The notes under the pieces were generated by a model. That model did no database searches and was not told where the DNA came from. It saw only the letters and a program-made list of their open reading frames with translations. A stretch of DNA of 64,000 nt, taken from contig NC_134370.1 in NCBI RefSeq assembly GCF_035582795.1, forward strand, positions 38,737,501 to 38,801,500. Direction: 5' to 3'. A program made the translations under genes and the position numbers. Of this stretch, positions 1 to 16,600 are shown in pieces (the stretch's first letter is position 1; every line of letters starts with the position of its first letter). Source of the stretch: Mycteria americana. Its lineage: Eukaryota; Chordata; Aves; Ciconiiformes; Ciconiidae.

Positions 1-1540
1 TTCAGCAAAAGCACATCCCTCTGCGAGAGCTCTCTCACGTGTAAGGTTGGCAGTTAAGGCTTGATTTATAACCTAGGAAAGAAAATGCCATTACAAAGGA
101 GCTGGGTAATCAGTAGACACTGTATAATTAATCGTTTTTCTCCTGATGTTCTCCAACCACAGAAATTCTCACCTCTAATGAGCTGAGGTGTCTGTCAGTT
201 GCTCTCTACTGGCAGCATGCGTACTGGCAAGGTAAATGGGATCAGCTCCCAGCTGTGGTGGAGTAAAATCCAACAGAGGGAAAGCGGGGTACCATGAGAG
301 ATGGGGTATTTGCTTCCTCCCCCATCTCCAAATCAATAAGGAGGCCAACAGAGGCACTGTAGCCTAGCCAAGGTGCATTCACGGCCCTGACAAGTCGCCA
401 TGAAAACCGCCACTCCATTTTCTCGAGAAGAAAACTGCAGCTAAGATCCCCTGAACATAGCTGTTATCTGTAGCACCCGTACCTCCACCTGCAACTTCAT
501 GACAATATTGCTTCCTTTACCTCCTGCTTATGCCACTATTTACAGGGGCACTTCCGCTGTGCTGTGCTGATGACACTGCCAGTCCTGCAATTCAAACTTA
601 TGCCAAGAAAATATTCTGCTGGCTTTTCCTAACCCTACAAACAATCCCACCTCCTGATTTCATTGCTGGAAACCATACAGCGCCCCTCCTCTTCTCATCC
701 ATATCACAGCTTCCAGCTTCATATCTGCACACAATTATTTTCTTCTCAGGTGCTGCATTGCTCTCTAAGTCTTTTCTCCCCGGACAGACACTCAGGGTCT
801 CCCAGGACACAGAGATGCTCATTTTCCCTTTTCATTACCCTGGCAAGCAAATCTATAGAGGGCAAAAAAAGAAAGGAAGAATTTGCTTCCCTCTAACTTG
901 CCTGCTGGAGAAACAAATCATCTCTGTGGCACCCACAAACCCTAACAGTAGAAAACAAAATGCACACAAGAGTATATACAAGGGATGTATGTAACACTAT
1001 ATTAAAAAATTTCCAGAATTGGTTGCTTCAAGGGTAAAGAAAGTCATGAGGGTATAGCAGGGTGCTGAATTTCTGTCTACCACATACATCAGCACGGCAC
1101 AAAATTGTTGTCAGCACTGGAAAATTGCCTGTCACGTGACTGGGTTTAACAGACGATGAGCTACAGGACATGGGCACAAATCTGGCAGGCCTGGAGAGTG
1201 AAAACATGCCAGGGAGCAGCACGCGGCATCCGTGCAAACACGGTTCCCTCGGCAACGGGAGAAAACACCTTAAAAATGCTCAGAAGTGTTGTGCTGCACA
1301 CACTCCCCCCCCGTGACCCTGGCTCTTGGTCCACGTGCTGCAGTATAATCCGGGCTGTCCCCAGACAACGCAGCCCTCAGCTCGTGATTATCGCTGCACA
1401 GAGCTCAAAGGGCTGGCAGGCACACGTATCTGCTCCACCAGGACGACCGTCACATTCATCACCTGTTGCCAGCAGCATCCAGCCGTGCTGGCTTTAAGTG
1501 CCCCCTCCATCCCGTTCTGCCTCTTCCTGTGCAACAGGGT
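1..1540. other. Left flank, no gene recognised
   Basis: About 1.5 kb of non-repetitive sequence upstream of the PCBD1 CpG island. The open frames here, the longest being 154 codons at 530-994, have no recognisable protein family, no splice-bounded exon pattern and low-complexity composition. No known interspersed repeat is seen. The part nearest 1540 may hold distal promoter elements of PCBD1, but I cannot point to any. Confidence 0.6.
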
Positions 1541-1849
1541 AAAAAAAGTGACCCGACAGGAGAGGGGTGGGCGGTTCAGGGGTGGACGCGTCACCCCTTG
1601 GGCGTGCAGGGGCTCAAAGAGACCCCGTTTTAGCATCCCCCAAGCCCCACGGCCCCGAAGGGCCCCGCGGGCAGGTGACCGCTGCCGGGTAGCGCCGGGA
1701 AAGGCGCGGGCAGCAGTCCGCCGTGGGTGGACCCGGCCCCCTCGCCACGCCTCCCGCTGCCCCGCACAAGCCGCGGCTCCAGCGGGCGACGGAGCGGCGT
1801 GCAGCGCCCAGCCCGGACCGGGGACGGAGGCCACGGAGACCCGCGGGCG

Positions 1850-6157
<4,308 letters not shown>

Positions 6158-6740
6158 CTAGAGAGAGACACATGAAGCCAAAAATCAACTCTGCCACTGC
6201 CACAACCTGCATCTCGCCTGGATGGCTGCACCTAGAGCCTTCTCCTGCTCCCAAGCTAGTTCCTAGATCCAGACTGCCTAACACCATGCCAAACGCCCCA
6301 CCACAGCTCAGATGGATGGAGGCACTTCTTGGGCACCATACATATATCCGTCTCTAATCTTGCTGCTTAAACCCTTCGTTAGCTGTGCGCTAGCAGCCCG
6401 CAAACTGCTGAGCCTCTCGGGCTTTCAGCAGACATGCCCTTTTTACCAGGAGTCATGTTACACAATTGCACCAGTAAATCTTTCCAGAGCCTGACCCCAT
6501 CCAGCCACTGTGTTATTGCTTCTTACCTAATGGAATATGCTTTCTACCTAAAACATGGTACATTAACCCTTTGGTTTCTCTATAACATACCAGCAACTGT
6601 GATGTGCAATTTGGTTATTACTGTAACCTCCCTCTAGCAGTATTATAAGCAGGCATGTGATCTCATCCCTATTGTAACCCGGCTTTAGTAGGATACCGAC
6701 TGAAAATGTTTACAATAAAGGTCTTGGTTAACCTGATGTC
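6158..6740 (+). other. PCBD1: PCBD1 3' untranslated region
   Basis: Runs from the TGA to the likely cleavage site 15 to 25 bases past the AATAAA at 6714-6719. There are no repeats and no second gene. The end point is approximate. Confidence 0.75.
6714..6719 (+). terminator. PCBD1: PCBD1 polyadenylation signal
   Basis: Canonical AATAAA about 560 bases past the stop codon, followed by a G/T-rich stretch at about 6720-6745 that fits a downstream element. Confidence 0.8.
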
Positions 6741-7689
6741 AGTTTGGAAGGAGGCCTCACTGTCAAAATTACACCAACAGGTTTTCCCAAGGCAGGTACT
6801 GGCCTGACTGCTCTCAAGAAGGTGCTTCTGCCATGGAAAAGCTTCTTGACGAAGTAACATGGAGAAATGGCACGTGCCTTCGCAGGCCTGCACCTCAAAG
6901 TGAACGGGGTCTGAAAGAGAATGAGATTATTAAAGCCAGAGCAGATCAGATAAAAACTGCTTGTGCTAAAATCAGAAGTGTACCATAGCCAAGGCACAAA
7001 ACACAGGGAAGGCACAATGAAAGCAGCACAAGCAACAGGCTGGGGCTTCTTACAGTGGGATACATCCCAAAAGAGGTTGTAGGTGGATTTGGTGGTGTAA
7101 GATCTTCACTCCAGTAACACAATGATCTTAGCATTCAGGGAGTCTGCAGCCAAATTGCTGCATTTTCAGTACAACAGGAACAATTTGCTGTGAAACCAAC
7201 AGTAGTTGCTTTCAGCAAAGTAGTCTGGGAGAAGCACTACAAACACTCAATGCAGGTATTTTTTTTCCTTTTTTTTAACCCTTTAAAGTTCTATAAAGCA
7301 TTAAGAGAAAATGCATCGCTCTTAAATGACAGTTTTCAGCATTCTTGAACATCACACACAAGACGTAGCCACAGACACCACCTTTATCTAGACAGAATGA
7401 AAGAGCAGCCCTCGGGCAGAGTTAGTAAGATTCAGAAGTGATTCTCCCTGCCACAGACTAGGCTGTGCATGAGCAAAGACCAGGAGCAATAGGTCCCCAT
7501 ACATTCAAATGAGCATTGAAACAGGAAAAAATAAGAGTTCAATGAGCCTAGATAGCTAAATGCACCATTTTAATACAAACTAGGCCCATTTTCACCATCT
7601 CTTCAGCTATTTCAGCCTACAGTTTTACAGTGGCAAATTATAGCAATACAGAATTCTGCCATCAGATGAACTCGTCCCATTTGTTCATT
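6741..7689. other. Gap between the convergent PCBD1 and SGPL1 3' ends
   Basis: About 0.95 kb between the predicted 3' ends of the two genes. It contains T-rich runs at about 7257-7277 and nothing recognisable as a gene. If SGPL1 transcription runs beyond its predicted end, part of this is SGPL1 3' UTR. Confidence 0.55.
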
Positions 7690-7705
7690 AAAAAGTCAAT
7701 GTGTA

Positions 7706-7711
7706 TTTATT
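7706..7711 (-). terminator. SGPL1: Candidate distal SGPL1 polyadenylation signal
   Basis: TTTATT on the plus strand, so AATAAA in the sense of SGPL1. It would give a 3' UTR of about 2.8 kb. It was chosen because it is the last canonical signal before the PCBD1 3' end. Confidence 0.5.
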
Positions 7712-10080
7712 GGGCAAGATATTATTGTATTGTACGCAACCCTTCCACTCCCCCAAGTCATCAGAAAAGTGCAGATGAAATCCGTGGCATGAAGACACAC
7801 ATCTCTTCTTGGTCCATCCCATTGGATATTCTTCAGTATAGTACCTAAGAGCACGCAAATCCCTTGGAAGTGCTTTCTACAAGCAACAAATTTAGTGTCG
7901 CACTTGGAAAACCTGACAGTCAGAAATCTCGGAGGAATTAATAGTTGCGAAGACCCCTCCAGTTCTAAAGTACCATCCTGTTTCAGAAAATAATCCAGTC
8001 CATAAAATTCTTTTTTGTCTTTTAAATAATTATACAGCCTGTTAATCACACCGTTTTCCTAAGACTATTTGGCATAAAGGAGATGCAGATTACATGTTAG
8101 ATGACAAGGATGACTAAAGACTACACAACGGTAAATTACAGTGGCCTATTCCTGACCAGAAGATTACATTTACAGTATAGAACAAATACACATAAAATAA
8201 TTAAACCCACAAATATTACTAGTAAGTGAAGCACAGAACGGAATACATTGACTTACAAATAACATCTTCAAATACATCAAAAAATGTGAAATGGAGCACT
8301 GATCTGTTAGATCCATCTACTTCTTCAGAGGAGAATGCAACCAGGTAAGAGGAGGGAGTTTTTCTCTCCTTAACCCCACCCCAATCCATCTCCCTTTTCT
8401 TTTAAAGCAGAAACAAAAAGAGTACCTCCCTTTTTTGTTTTGTTTTTTTTTTAATCTCGGTTCAAAAGAGAACCATCACAGTAGCCAGACACTTAAAGAC
8501 TGTCTCCAAAGTACAGCAAACTCAGAGCTGCAGTAATGTCACATTGGCAAGACGTTAACAGAATAAATAGGTCCAACATAAATGCTGACTGCCAGAGCTG
8601 GTAACACCATCAAGAGACTATCAGGCAATTCAAATGCGGTGTTTTCAAAAGGGCTCAGAGACATGCATAAAGTCATCAATTTAAGGGCAGATGGCCAAAA
8701 TACTTTTGTCTCCTAGCACTGAGAATAAACCTGTTAAAAAGCAAGTATTCTTCCCACAATCACTGGGCCCAAGGCTGCTGCGCTGGTTTGTGCAGTGGCT
8801 GGTTAAGTAGGCTTTCCATTCAGTATAATTATTGTGCAAGTGCGTGCTTCATCTGCGTTAAGCCGGTGAGGGTCAGCTTCGGGCTAATAAGCCCACTACA
8901 GCAGAGGGACAGATGGCTTAAGATGCCCTGCACAAGACTCTGCAGACGTGGCACGAAGTCTTCTCGCAAGTGTTGAACTCTGCCCAGGAAACTCTCGGTA
9001 GCATGCAAAAAGCTGAGAGGAAATACATGGGAAAGCCCTGCAGGAGTGACCCCACCGCTGTTTAATAACTCCAGAGATTCTAGCTTGTCCTTAAGGCCAC
9101 AACTGCCTCACAAGTTGCACTGGGAAAACCGTAAAAACAGCAGAGAAAAATAGGAAGGGTGAGCCACATGCCCAAGGCTTGAATACCTCAACTTGCTGCA
9201 TGCTATCGTCTACCTCTCAGAGCTATACCAGCATCTTCGTAATACTGTGAAGGGACTTGGCTCAATACAACTACTATTCTACCTTACAGGCAAGCATACT
9301 TTCTCTGAGGCCAGTCTGCCTTTGAGGTTTTTTTTAGTATAGTACCATAAGGAAATGACCACAGCAAACGCTGCAGTCAACAGCTGAACCCTCAAACCCT
9401 CCCTGGCGTCCCACAAAAAAAAAGCCAGAGAAGCGTCAAGGCACAATGGTGAATGCCCTTTTGAGAATGTGCCTTAAAAAAAAAAAATCAGTGCAAAGAG
9501 CAGAGATTACTACTATTACAAAAGTCACCTTTTTATACTAAAAGATCATGGTAAAAAAAGGTCAGCTTTGGTGCCATCCATTTGCACATTAAGTCCCTAG
9601 CCATGACACATGCCAGGGCCTGACTCTACTACAGCACTGTGAGATAGTGCAAAACCTTCAAGTTATGAACAGTGAAATCACTGTTTTGCACATCCCTGCA
9701 GAATTGTGCAAGGTACAACAAGCACTCTAGGTGGTAAATGCATGTCTCCTAGAAGAGGCAGGGAAGCAAAACAGTTACTATGTACCTAGGATTTTCAGTA
9801 CCATCCAGTTCCTCTCCCTACACCACCCGCTTGGTTTCCATTTCTGCTGTTATTCAAACCAATAAATTCCAGAAAAGGATTTTGTGTTGGGTTTTTTTCC
9901 CCTCAGCAGATATTGATTGCAGTCTCACTGAGATCTCCAGAGGGGATTTCAAAAAGAGTACATGACCATCTTTCCTTTGCCAATTTATCGGCTCTGCATT
10001 ACATAAGATATAAGGCTCCCAGCACAGTCTGTTAAATGCAGTAGCTTGGAGGAATACTCAGAAGAAAACAAAATATTCAA

Positions 10081-10086
10081 TTTATT
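10081..10086 (-). terminator. SGPL1: Candidate proximal SGPL1 polyadenylation signal
   Basis: AATAAA on the minus strand about 420 bases after the SGPL1 stop. It would yield a short 3' UTR isoform. Use of this site is inference. Confidence 0.4.
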
Positions 10087-10499
10087 TTCTACCTTCAATT
10101 TCTGGGAAGATTGACGCTTTGGAACACAACATGAGAACTAAAATATAACACTTGGCTGGACACTGGCTGAATACTAGGTCTGAGGAGAAGAAACAGCAAG
10201 GAATGAAGTGACACACAGAATACCTGAGGAATTTGGAGCTGTGGAATGGACATTCAATTCACCATCAATAGTCATGATGAAAATAGGCGGGGGAAGGGAA
10301 GAAAAGCCCTAAAACTAAAGTTGGGCATGAAAATAATGCAGGTATCAGAACAGACCAAGACAGCGAAGGAAGTTTTCAAGATCAAGCCACCATCAGACCT
10401 GCAATTGTAGGAACAAAGGCTTACTGCAATCTCTTCCCCTAGGAAACCTTTAGAACCACCCCAGTGCTAGTTGACAAGGCACCGATTGATGCACTACAG

Positions 10500-10640
10500 T
10501 CAGTGGTGGCCAGGAGAGCCGTTCATGTGCTTTTCACTGCAAGGAACATCCGTGCTGTAGAGGCCGTCCAAGTATGCCTGAGAAATCTCCGCTACCAAGC
10601 TCCTGTCTGGGACAGACTGGGCCATTCCATAGATGGCTCC
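10500..10640 (-). CDS. SGPL1: SGPL1 exon 15, last coding exon
   Basis: It is 141 bases in phase 0: residues 525-570 and TGA (10500-10502). It starts GAIYGMAQ after a CTTAG acceptor and ends MNGSPGHH. The very C terminus differs from human just before MNGSP, as expected for this variable tail. Confidence 0.96.
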   Translation of the reverse strand, partial: GAIYGMAQSVPDRSLVAEISQAYLDGLYSTDVPCSEKHMNGSPGHH

Positions 10641-13600
10641 CTAAGCAGAGAAGAGGAGATCGTTACATAGGATCGTTAATGCCAGAGAAACACGCTCACC
10701 CCAAACACACCCTCACTATATGCTGGCCTCCCTACCATGCCCGTGGTCTTGGCATTGAGGTCCTTCATGATCTCCTCGATGCTGTCTTTAACGTCTTTCA
10801 GGAACTGTTCAGCAACACCGGACTTCGTATGCAACTGCGTAATGCAGAGATGAATGCTGGGCAGGCAGAGGAGAGGGGAGAGATTAACCATCTCAAGTAT
10901 GTGCAGTTCCACATTTTCTGAGCAACTGACAGCCCTTCCCTGGCCAGTGACAACCATGTATCTCCTTAAAATAGCATTTCAGCAGTATAATGGGAGAAGA
11001 CGATCCACTTCCTTCCAATTAAAGGTAATCCCTGAAAATACTTGCTAGAACCAAGCTGCGGAGAGTTCAGCTCTTCTTTTGCAAAATGGCAACTCCTTCC
11101 TTCCCGACTTCACTGTACACAGTTAAGGGCCTATAATTTTCTCACCTCATTCCAGGTACCTCTGGTGAGAAAAATGCAGCTGCCTGCAAGCATGGTAATC
11201 CTTGCCATCACTTCCCTCCACTTCCTCTGCAGCTTAGTTAAGCCATCAGCCACCCACAGCGTGGAAGTTAGCACCCACCAGAAGGAACAGGGCTACTCGC
11301 ACCTCTGAGCTATCACTTCAGGCTCTCTAGACTTTGCTTCATGCTAACTGCAAGTCCAAAATTTTTTCAGTGCAGCTACATCTGAGAGCATTTGCCCCTT
11401 TTACTCACAGAAAAACAACTACACACTCAAGGAAACTCTCTGACAAACGTTCATTTTACACCAGGCTGGAAAGATCACTGAAAATGATCAGCTCTTCGCT
11501 GTTCTTTCAATTACCTTCATCTTCAGTGGGCAACAAGATACTAAAAATAAATAAATAAATCTATAAACCCTCAGTTAACTAGCATGAGATAAAGCCCTGG
11601 TTATTAGTATTTTTCTGCTTGTATTAGACGGAGGTAAATAGAAAAGGAGCTTCAGATATGTCCTCTGCCAGGCTCATTAAAATTACTATTGCCTTATCCT
11701 CACTGCAGTAACTACTGTGTATCAGCAATTACAAAAGTAATTCCTTCTCTGCAGAGGAAAAGTCTACATACAATTTATCAGATATGGACAACACCACTCA
11801 GCAAATCAAGAGAGCTACGTGGCCTGAAGACGACCGTCTTGCATACCCTGGCTACGCACATCACTCCACTAGTCTCCACAAACTCACCTTGATGGGAACT
11901 GTAGGACATTTAAGTTCCATCCTTTTGCAGCTAAGAAATTAGATAATCGATAAATGTCAAAAGTGTCCGAACCGATGGAGAGAACAGACACCTCAGGTTT
12001 CCCCAAAATGAAGATGCTGTCAATTTTTCTCAACCTGAAAAAGAAAAAGGAAAAAGAAGTGACTGACCAGGTTTACAGGGGCCAGACATTCTGTGCATCT
12101 ATCTGGAGCCTTAAAGGAAAAGCTACAGAAGAGAACAGATGACAGCACACCCCTACAAAAAAAAAAAAAAAAATCATGCAACCAGCCCAGGCCGTTGGGA
12201 CTTGCAAGAGGACTCAGGCCATTAGAGGCCCTAAAGTTAAGTATGCTCAGGAAGAAATGGAAAAGAGGGAGGACACAGAGGCAAGGGAAGACCAGCTTAT
12301 CAGCTCACATAGCAACGCAATCACCCCAACAAGAGAGAGTATAACCCTTCTTTCATCATCTTCAGTAAGTCCTTCCAGATTCCTCCTCAGCCATGGCTGA
12401 GGCAAAAGAAACTCTCAAAGCAAAGTCAGCTAAACAAAGATGCCTGCATCCCTCCTCTCTGTGCCTCTCAGCTATCTGGCACAGGGCAGAAACCTGGGCA
12501 TAAACAAAGCATCTTCTCCCATAACCGCCCAGTGGATCCCCACACCCAGCAGGTAACATGCTATAGTTTCTTCAGGGGAGAAAAAAAAAAGTTGCAAGAG
12601 AAAAAAGCAGTTTGGGAGAAGGAGTCCAGAACAGGGTTAAAGAGTGTGATCAAAACGCTAAGGCACGCACGTACTCTGATTCGAGGAAACGAGCCGTTTT
12701 AATGATCCTCTTCGTAGCCTCAACGTAGCCCGATTCCCCTATGTGCATCAGAGTTGCCCAACATGCGGCTATGATTCCACCAGGCCTGGAGCCTGCCACG
12801 GAGGGGGAGGCGTATATGCCCCCTTGCCAGTCAGGTGCTATAAAGAACTGGTAGCTCCTGTACTTCTTGTCGCTGTACAGCACCACTGAGGAGCCCTTGG
12901 GAGCGTATCCATACTGCAAGGGGCACAGAAAGCATTGAAGAGCAGCAGGAGGGCACAGGAACACATTCAAGCACTCACTGTATGCCGTCATCAAGATCCC
13001 TTTTGCCTGTACTTCGGCACATTGCACAAAGCATCTGAATAGGGCAGCCCTTACGCCTGCACTTCAGCACTTCTCCACATTGCAGAGCAGAAATGCCTGA
13101 AGGCATTGGGAATTGCTCCCCAAAAATGAAAGAATGGGAAGACCTTTCTCCCCACTTCTTACCTTGTGGGTATCAGCAGAAATGCTGGTCACACCTTTTA
13201 CGCGGAAGTCAAATGGACGCTTTAGCGGGAACCCTGCCTTGTCCATGAAAGCAATAAGAAAACCACCCAGGCAGGCATCGACGTGGAAGGGGATTTTGTA
13301 CTTCACTGCAAGCTGTGTGTGAACAAGAGATTCTGGTGAGTAACATGCAATCAGGCAAGAAAACTATGTTGTCGGGGCACCCAAACTCTAGTCACCAAAA
13401 GGTACTCTGCATTTCACAATTAAACATTTCCTGGACCCTTTTGGAACATCATGCCACTCTCACACTGTTGAGGATAGGAGATCCGGAAGGGCTGGCTACT
13501 TGTGGGATGCCTTCTCCTGCTTTCCACATATCTGAAGATTGCCAGCAAGAGGAAAAACAACATTGCATTTTGGCAGTTTGCCGTATTTGCCAAAGAGATG

Positions 13601-16600
13601 TGACAATGTGGTCTGAAAGGAATATCTGCAATAGAGTGTAAGGGTGCGATCCAAATGAAAATAAGGTCAGAGGCCTTGGCTGGTTACATACAAAATAAAT
13701 AACTGGAGCACAGAGGGAAAAATCAAGAGGCGTGTTTGAAAAATAAGATCCCAGCCCTTTGACTCCTACTCCCTCCATGCATTCCTCCAACTCCTGCATC
13801 AAGCTTGCTACAACCAGTAGGCCCTAAATCAAAGCCTTTTTACCAGGTGGACTATTTTGTTGTTATTTCCTCTCGGATATCAAAGAATGCCCTTCTGGTT
13901 GGTCTCACAGCAGGTGCAAGCAGAGCTCAAAGTCACGTACACAATACATACCTTCACCTACAGCAGAAGTTTATGGCACAGACTTGAGAATTCAGAGACA
14001 AAGCACGTGCAAAAGGCTTCCCACTTTGCCTTGCTGTGACACGCTGTATGCACCAGCTCAAGTCCGAAATCCAGCACCACACAAACAGCTTTACGACAAT
14101 GCCCAGGGATACATCTGGTATTTAAAGCCCACCCTTTCATAGCAGTTAGAGAGTGCAAGAAAAAAGTCCCATATTCGTCCTCACTTCCAAATTGTGTCGT
14201 ACATACCCTGCTGTTGGTTAATACCCAATTTAAGGACAGTAATACCCTCCCAACCAGCCTGCTCCTCCCACCAGATTCACTGGTTGGCACCCTGGAACCC
14301 CTCTGGTCTTCTTGTACAGAAGGACATGCTGGTTTTATTGCTACAGCACCCAGAAGTCCCAGGGGCACTCTACCTCTGCCACCTCTTCAATGGGGTCCAT
14401 AATTCCATGCGGGAACTGGGGAGCAGAACAGACCAGCATGGCTGTGTTCTTCGAGATAGCTCTCCTCATTGCCTGAAGATTTAAAGAGAGAAGATGCTCA
14501 CATTCCATTTACCAAGTGCCACCCTGCCAAAAAAGATAAAAAGTGAAAACATGCAGCGTCTGGTCTTAAAAACCAACATACAAAAGCCTACAGAAAGCAA
14601 AGCAATGAGCTACAAGCATCAGCAGACATCAACTGAATAATTTAACTCATCCACTTGGAAATACTAGAACACTTTCATTTGCCCTCATCTGAAATCTGGG
14701 ACTATTTCTGAAATACATTAATTATTTGATTCTAAATGAATCACACCGGAAAAAGGGATGGTTTACATACAATTATTTCAAACAAAACCTCATCTGCAGT
14801 GACAGGCACTTACTCCTGCCATTTTTCCCTATTTCCAGGAAGCATTCATCCCTCTCTATCCACTGACTTGCCACCTGGATAGGTAGATTTCTTGCTATTT
14901 GCTGTACAATGCTAATTTCCCACAGAAAGACTGCTGTGCTGCCTAAAGCAATACCTGAACATCCACTTCCATAGCCTTAGTCAACGGTATGTGAATCAAC
15001 TTCAGTCCAAAGTAGTGTGCTGCCTTGTCAAATGCTGCGTGAGCACTCACCGGGACCAACCTAGAAAAGTAACAGATTGCATATGTCAACCCAGGCAGCA
15101 CCTAAGCCTCACCGTGAACTGGAGGGAAAGAGCAAAAAAATTCAATTTGCAGATATCTGTGTGTGACAGACAGGTCACAAACAAGCCAATTGCATGTTTC
15201 AACTAGCCAAAAATCATACAGACCAGAAAAAGAAAAAAGTTGGGGAAAATGCTCTCTGGGACAGATGAGAGGCCACGTGCTGTTCTGAACTAAAATGATG
15301 GACACTCGGATCTTGAACAACCCAGGGAAAACCTGTTAAAGTATTCTATTCCACTGCGTGGTCTTCTGTGAACCAGGAACCAGAGTTCCCAAGAAAGTTA
15401 ATTTCTTGTCATATCAGACAATATTTTACCATCTCCAACCAGCTTCCCTCCCTGAGAGGGGCATATGAGACAATACAAAAGGGAAGGAGCAGCATAACTA
15501 ACACCAAATGAACATAACATTTGCTGTCTCCCATCTCAGACAGCAGTGGCTGAACAGCCTTAATTAACCTTGTTTTCTGAGGCATCACATCTTTATCAGG
15601 GCCTTTAATAGCATGCAAAAATGTTAAGAGAGGGAAGAAAAGAACTGCAGGAATTCAGCAGAAGATGAACACCACAGTGTTTCATCTCTCTTTACATTTT
15701 CCCCTCGTAAGCAATTAACCAGAGAAATATTTTTGATGCACTGTCTAGAAAAAAGAAGCACATTAGAAAGAGCAAATCCTCTGTTAGCAGTGCAACGATT
15801 AGCACAATTCCTCATTTCAGCTCCAACCAGCCCCAACTTTAGTCCCAGAGTTTTCAGGCTAAACCCTCTTTGATCTGAATAAATCAAAACCCTTAAACAC
15901 TTCAAAGGGCCTGACAATCTCTGCTCGAGAGGGGCCCAAAGCGGATACGAGCGGGCTCTGTCTAGAGCAGCACACAGATATTGCCAAAAACATCTGCACA
16001 GTGTAGCTACCACAGCCCCCCAGCAACATCATGGCCCCCAGGCTGCTTAAAGGTTCCTGTGCTTTTGCACCACTTCTTTCGATCCAGGTTTCTCTCCTTC
16101 AGACACAGATAGACAAAGAGGAGGCAGTAATGAGCTATGAAATGAAGGAATATCGGGGTCTAGCAGCCACCTCCACTCAGAGGAACAGTAAGTCCCACAA
16201 GCTCCCAAAGCGAAAACCAAGCCACAGAAGTATTGCTCACATTTCTGGCTGTTTGATGCCCCTCTCGTAAGCCAGGTCTCGGTAGGCCTTGCAAGCCATC
16301 AGAATGCTCTCAGTCCCCCCAGATGTCATCTGTCGTGAAGAAAAGAAGCAAACAAGAAAAACAACCGCTTACATGAATGTTGCAGAAGAGAAAAGCAAAA
16401 AAGGGATGCTGCCACAGCATCTCTGCCCAGAGATGTATAGGAAAACTCATGGTTCAAGGGCAGCAGAAGCCACTGAACAGCTCAAGGTAGCTTTCTGACA
16501 TTCAGCTTGAAAGTGCACATTTAAATAAATGTTGACTCCTCTATTTAAAGGGGGCAGGGGAAAGGGAAAACAAAAAAATATCCAACTCAAAAGCCTGACA

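Larger units (their letters stand above)
7690..10499 (-). other. SGPL1: SGPL1 3' untranslated region (predicted)
   Basis: About 2.8 kb after the SGPL1 stop codon. A long 3' UTR is usual for this gene in mammals. Two canonical minus-strand AATAAA signals lie inside, at 10081-10086 (short form) and 7706-7711 (long form). A 117-codon minus-strand frame at 7696-8049 has no recognisable family and is taken as chance. The exact end needs transcript data. Confidence 0.55.

Noticed and set aside
530-994. 154-codon plus-strand frame left of PCBD1
   Set aside because: No recognisable protein family and no promoter or splice signals. Two other frames are open over the same bases.
7696-8049. 117-codon minus-strand frame in the predicted SGPL1 3' UTR
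   Set aside because: No recognisable domain, no splice context, and its end coincides with the predicted polyadenylation signal. Treated as chance.
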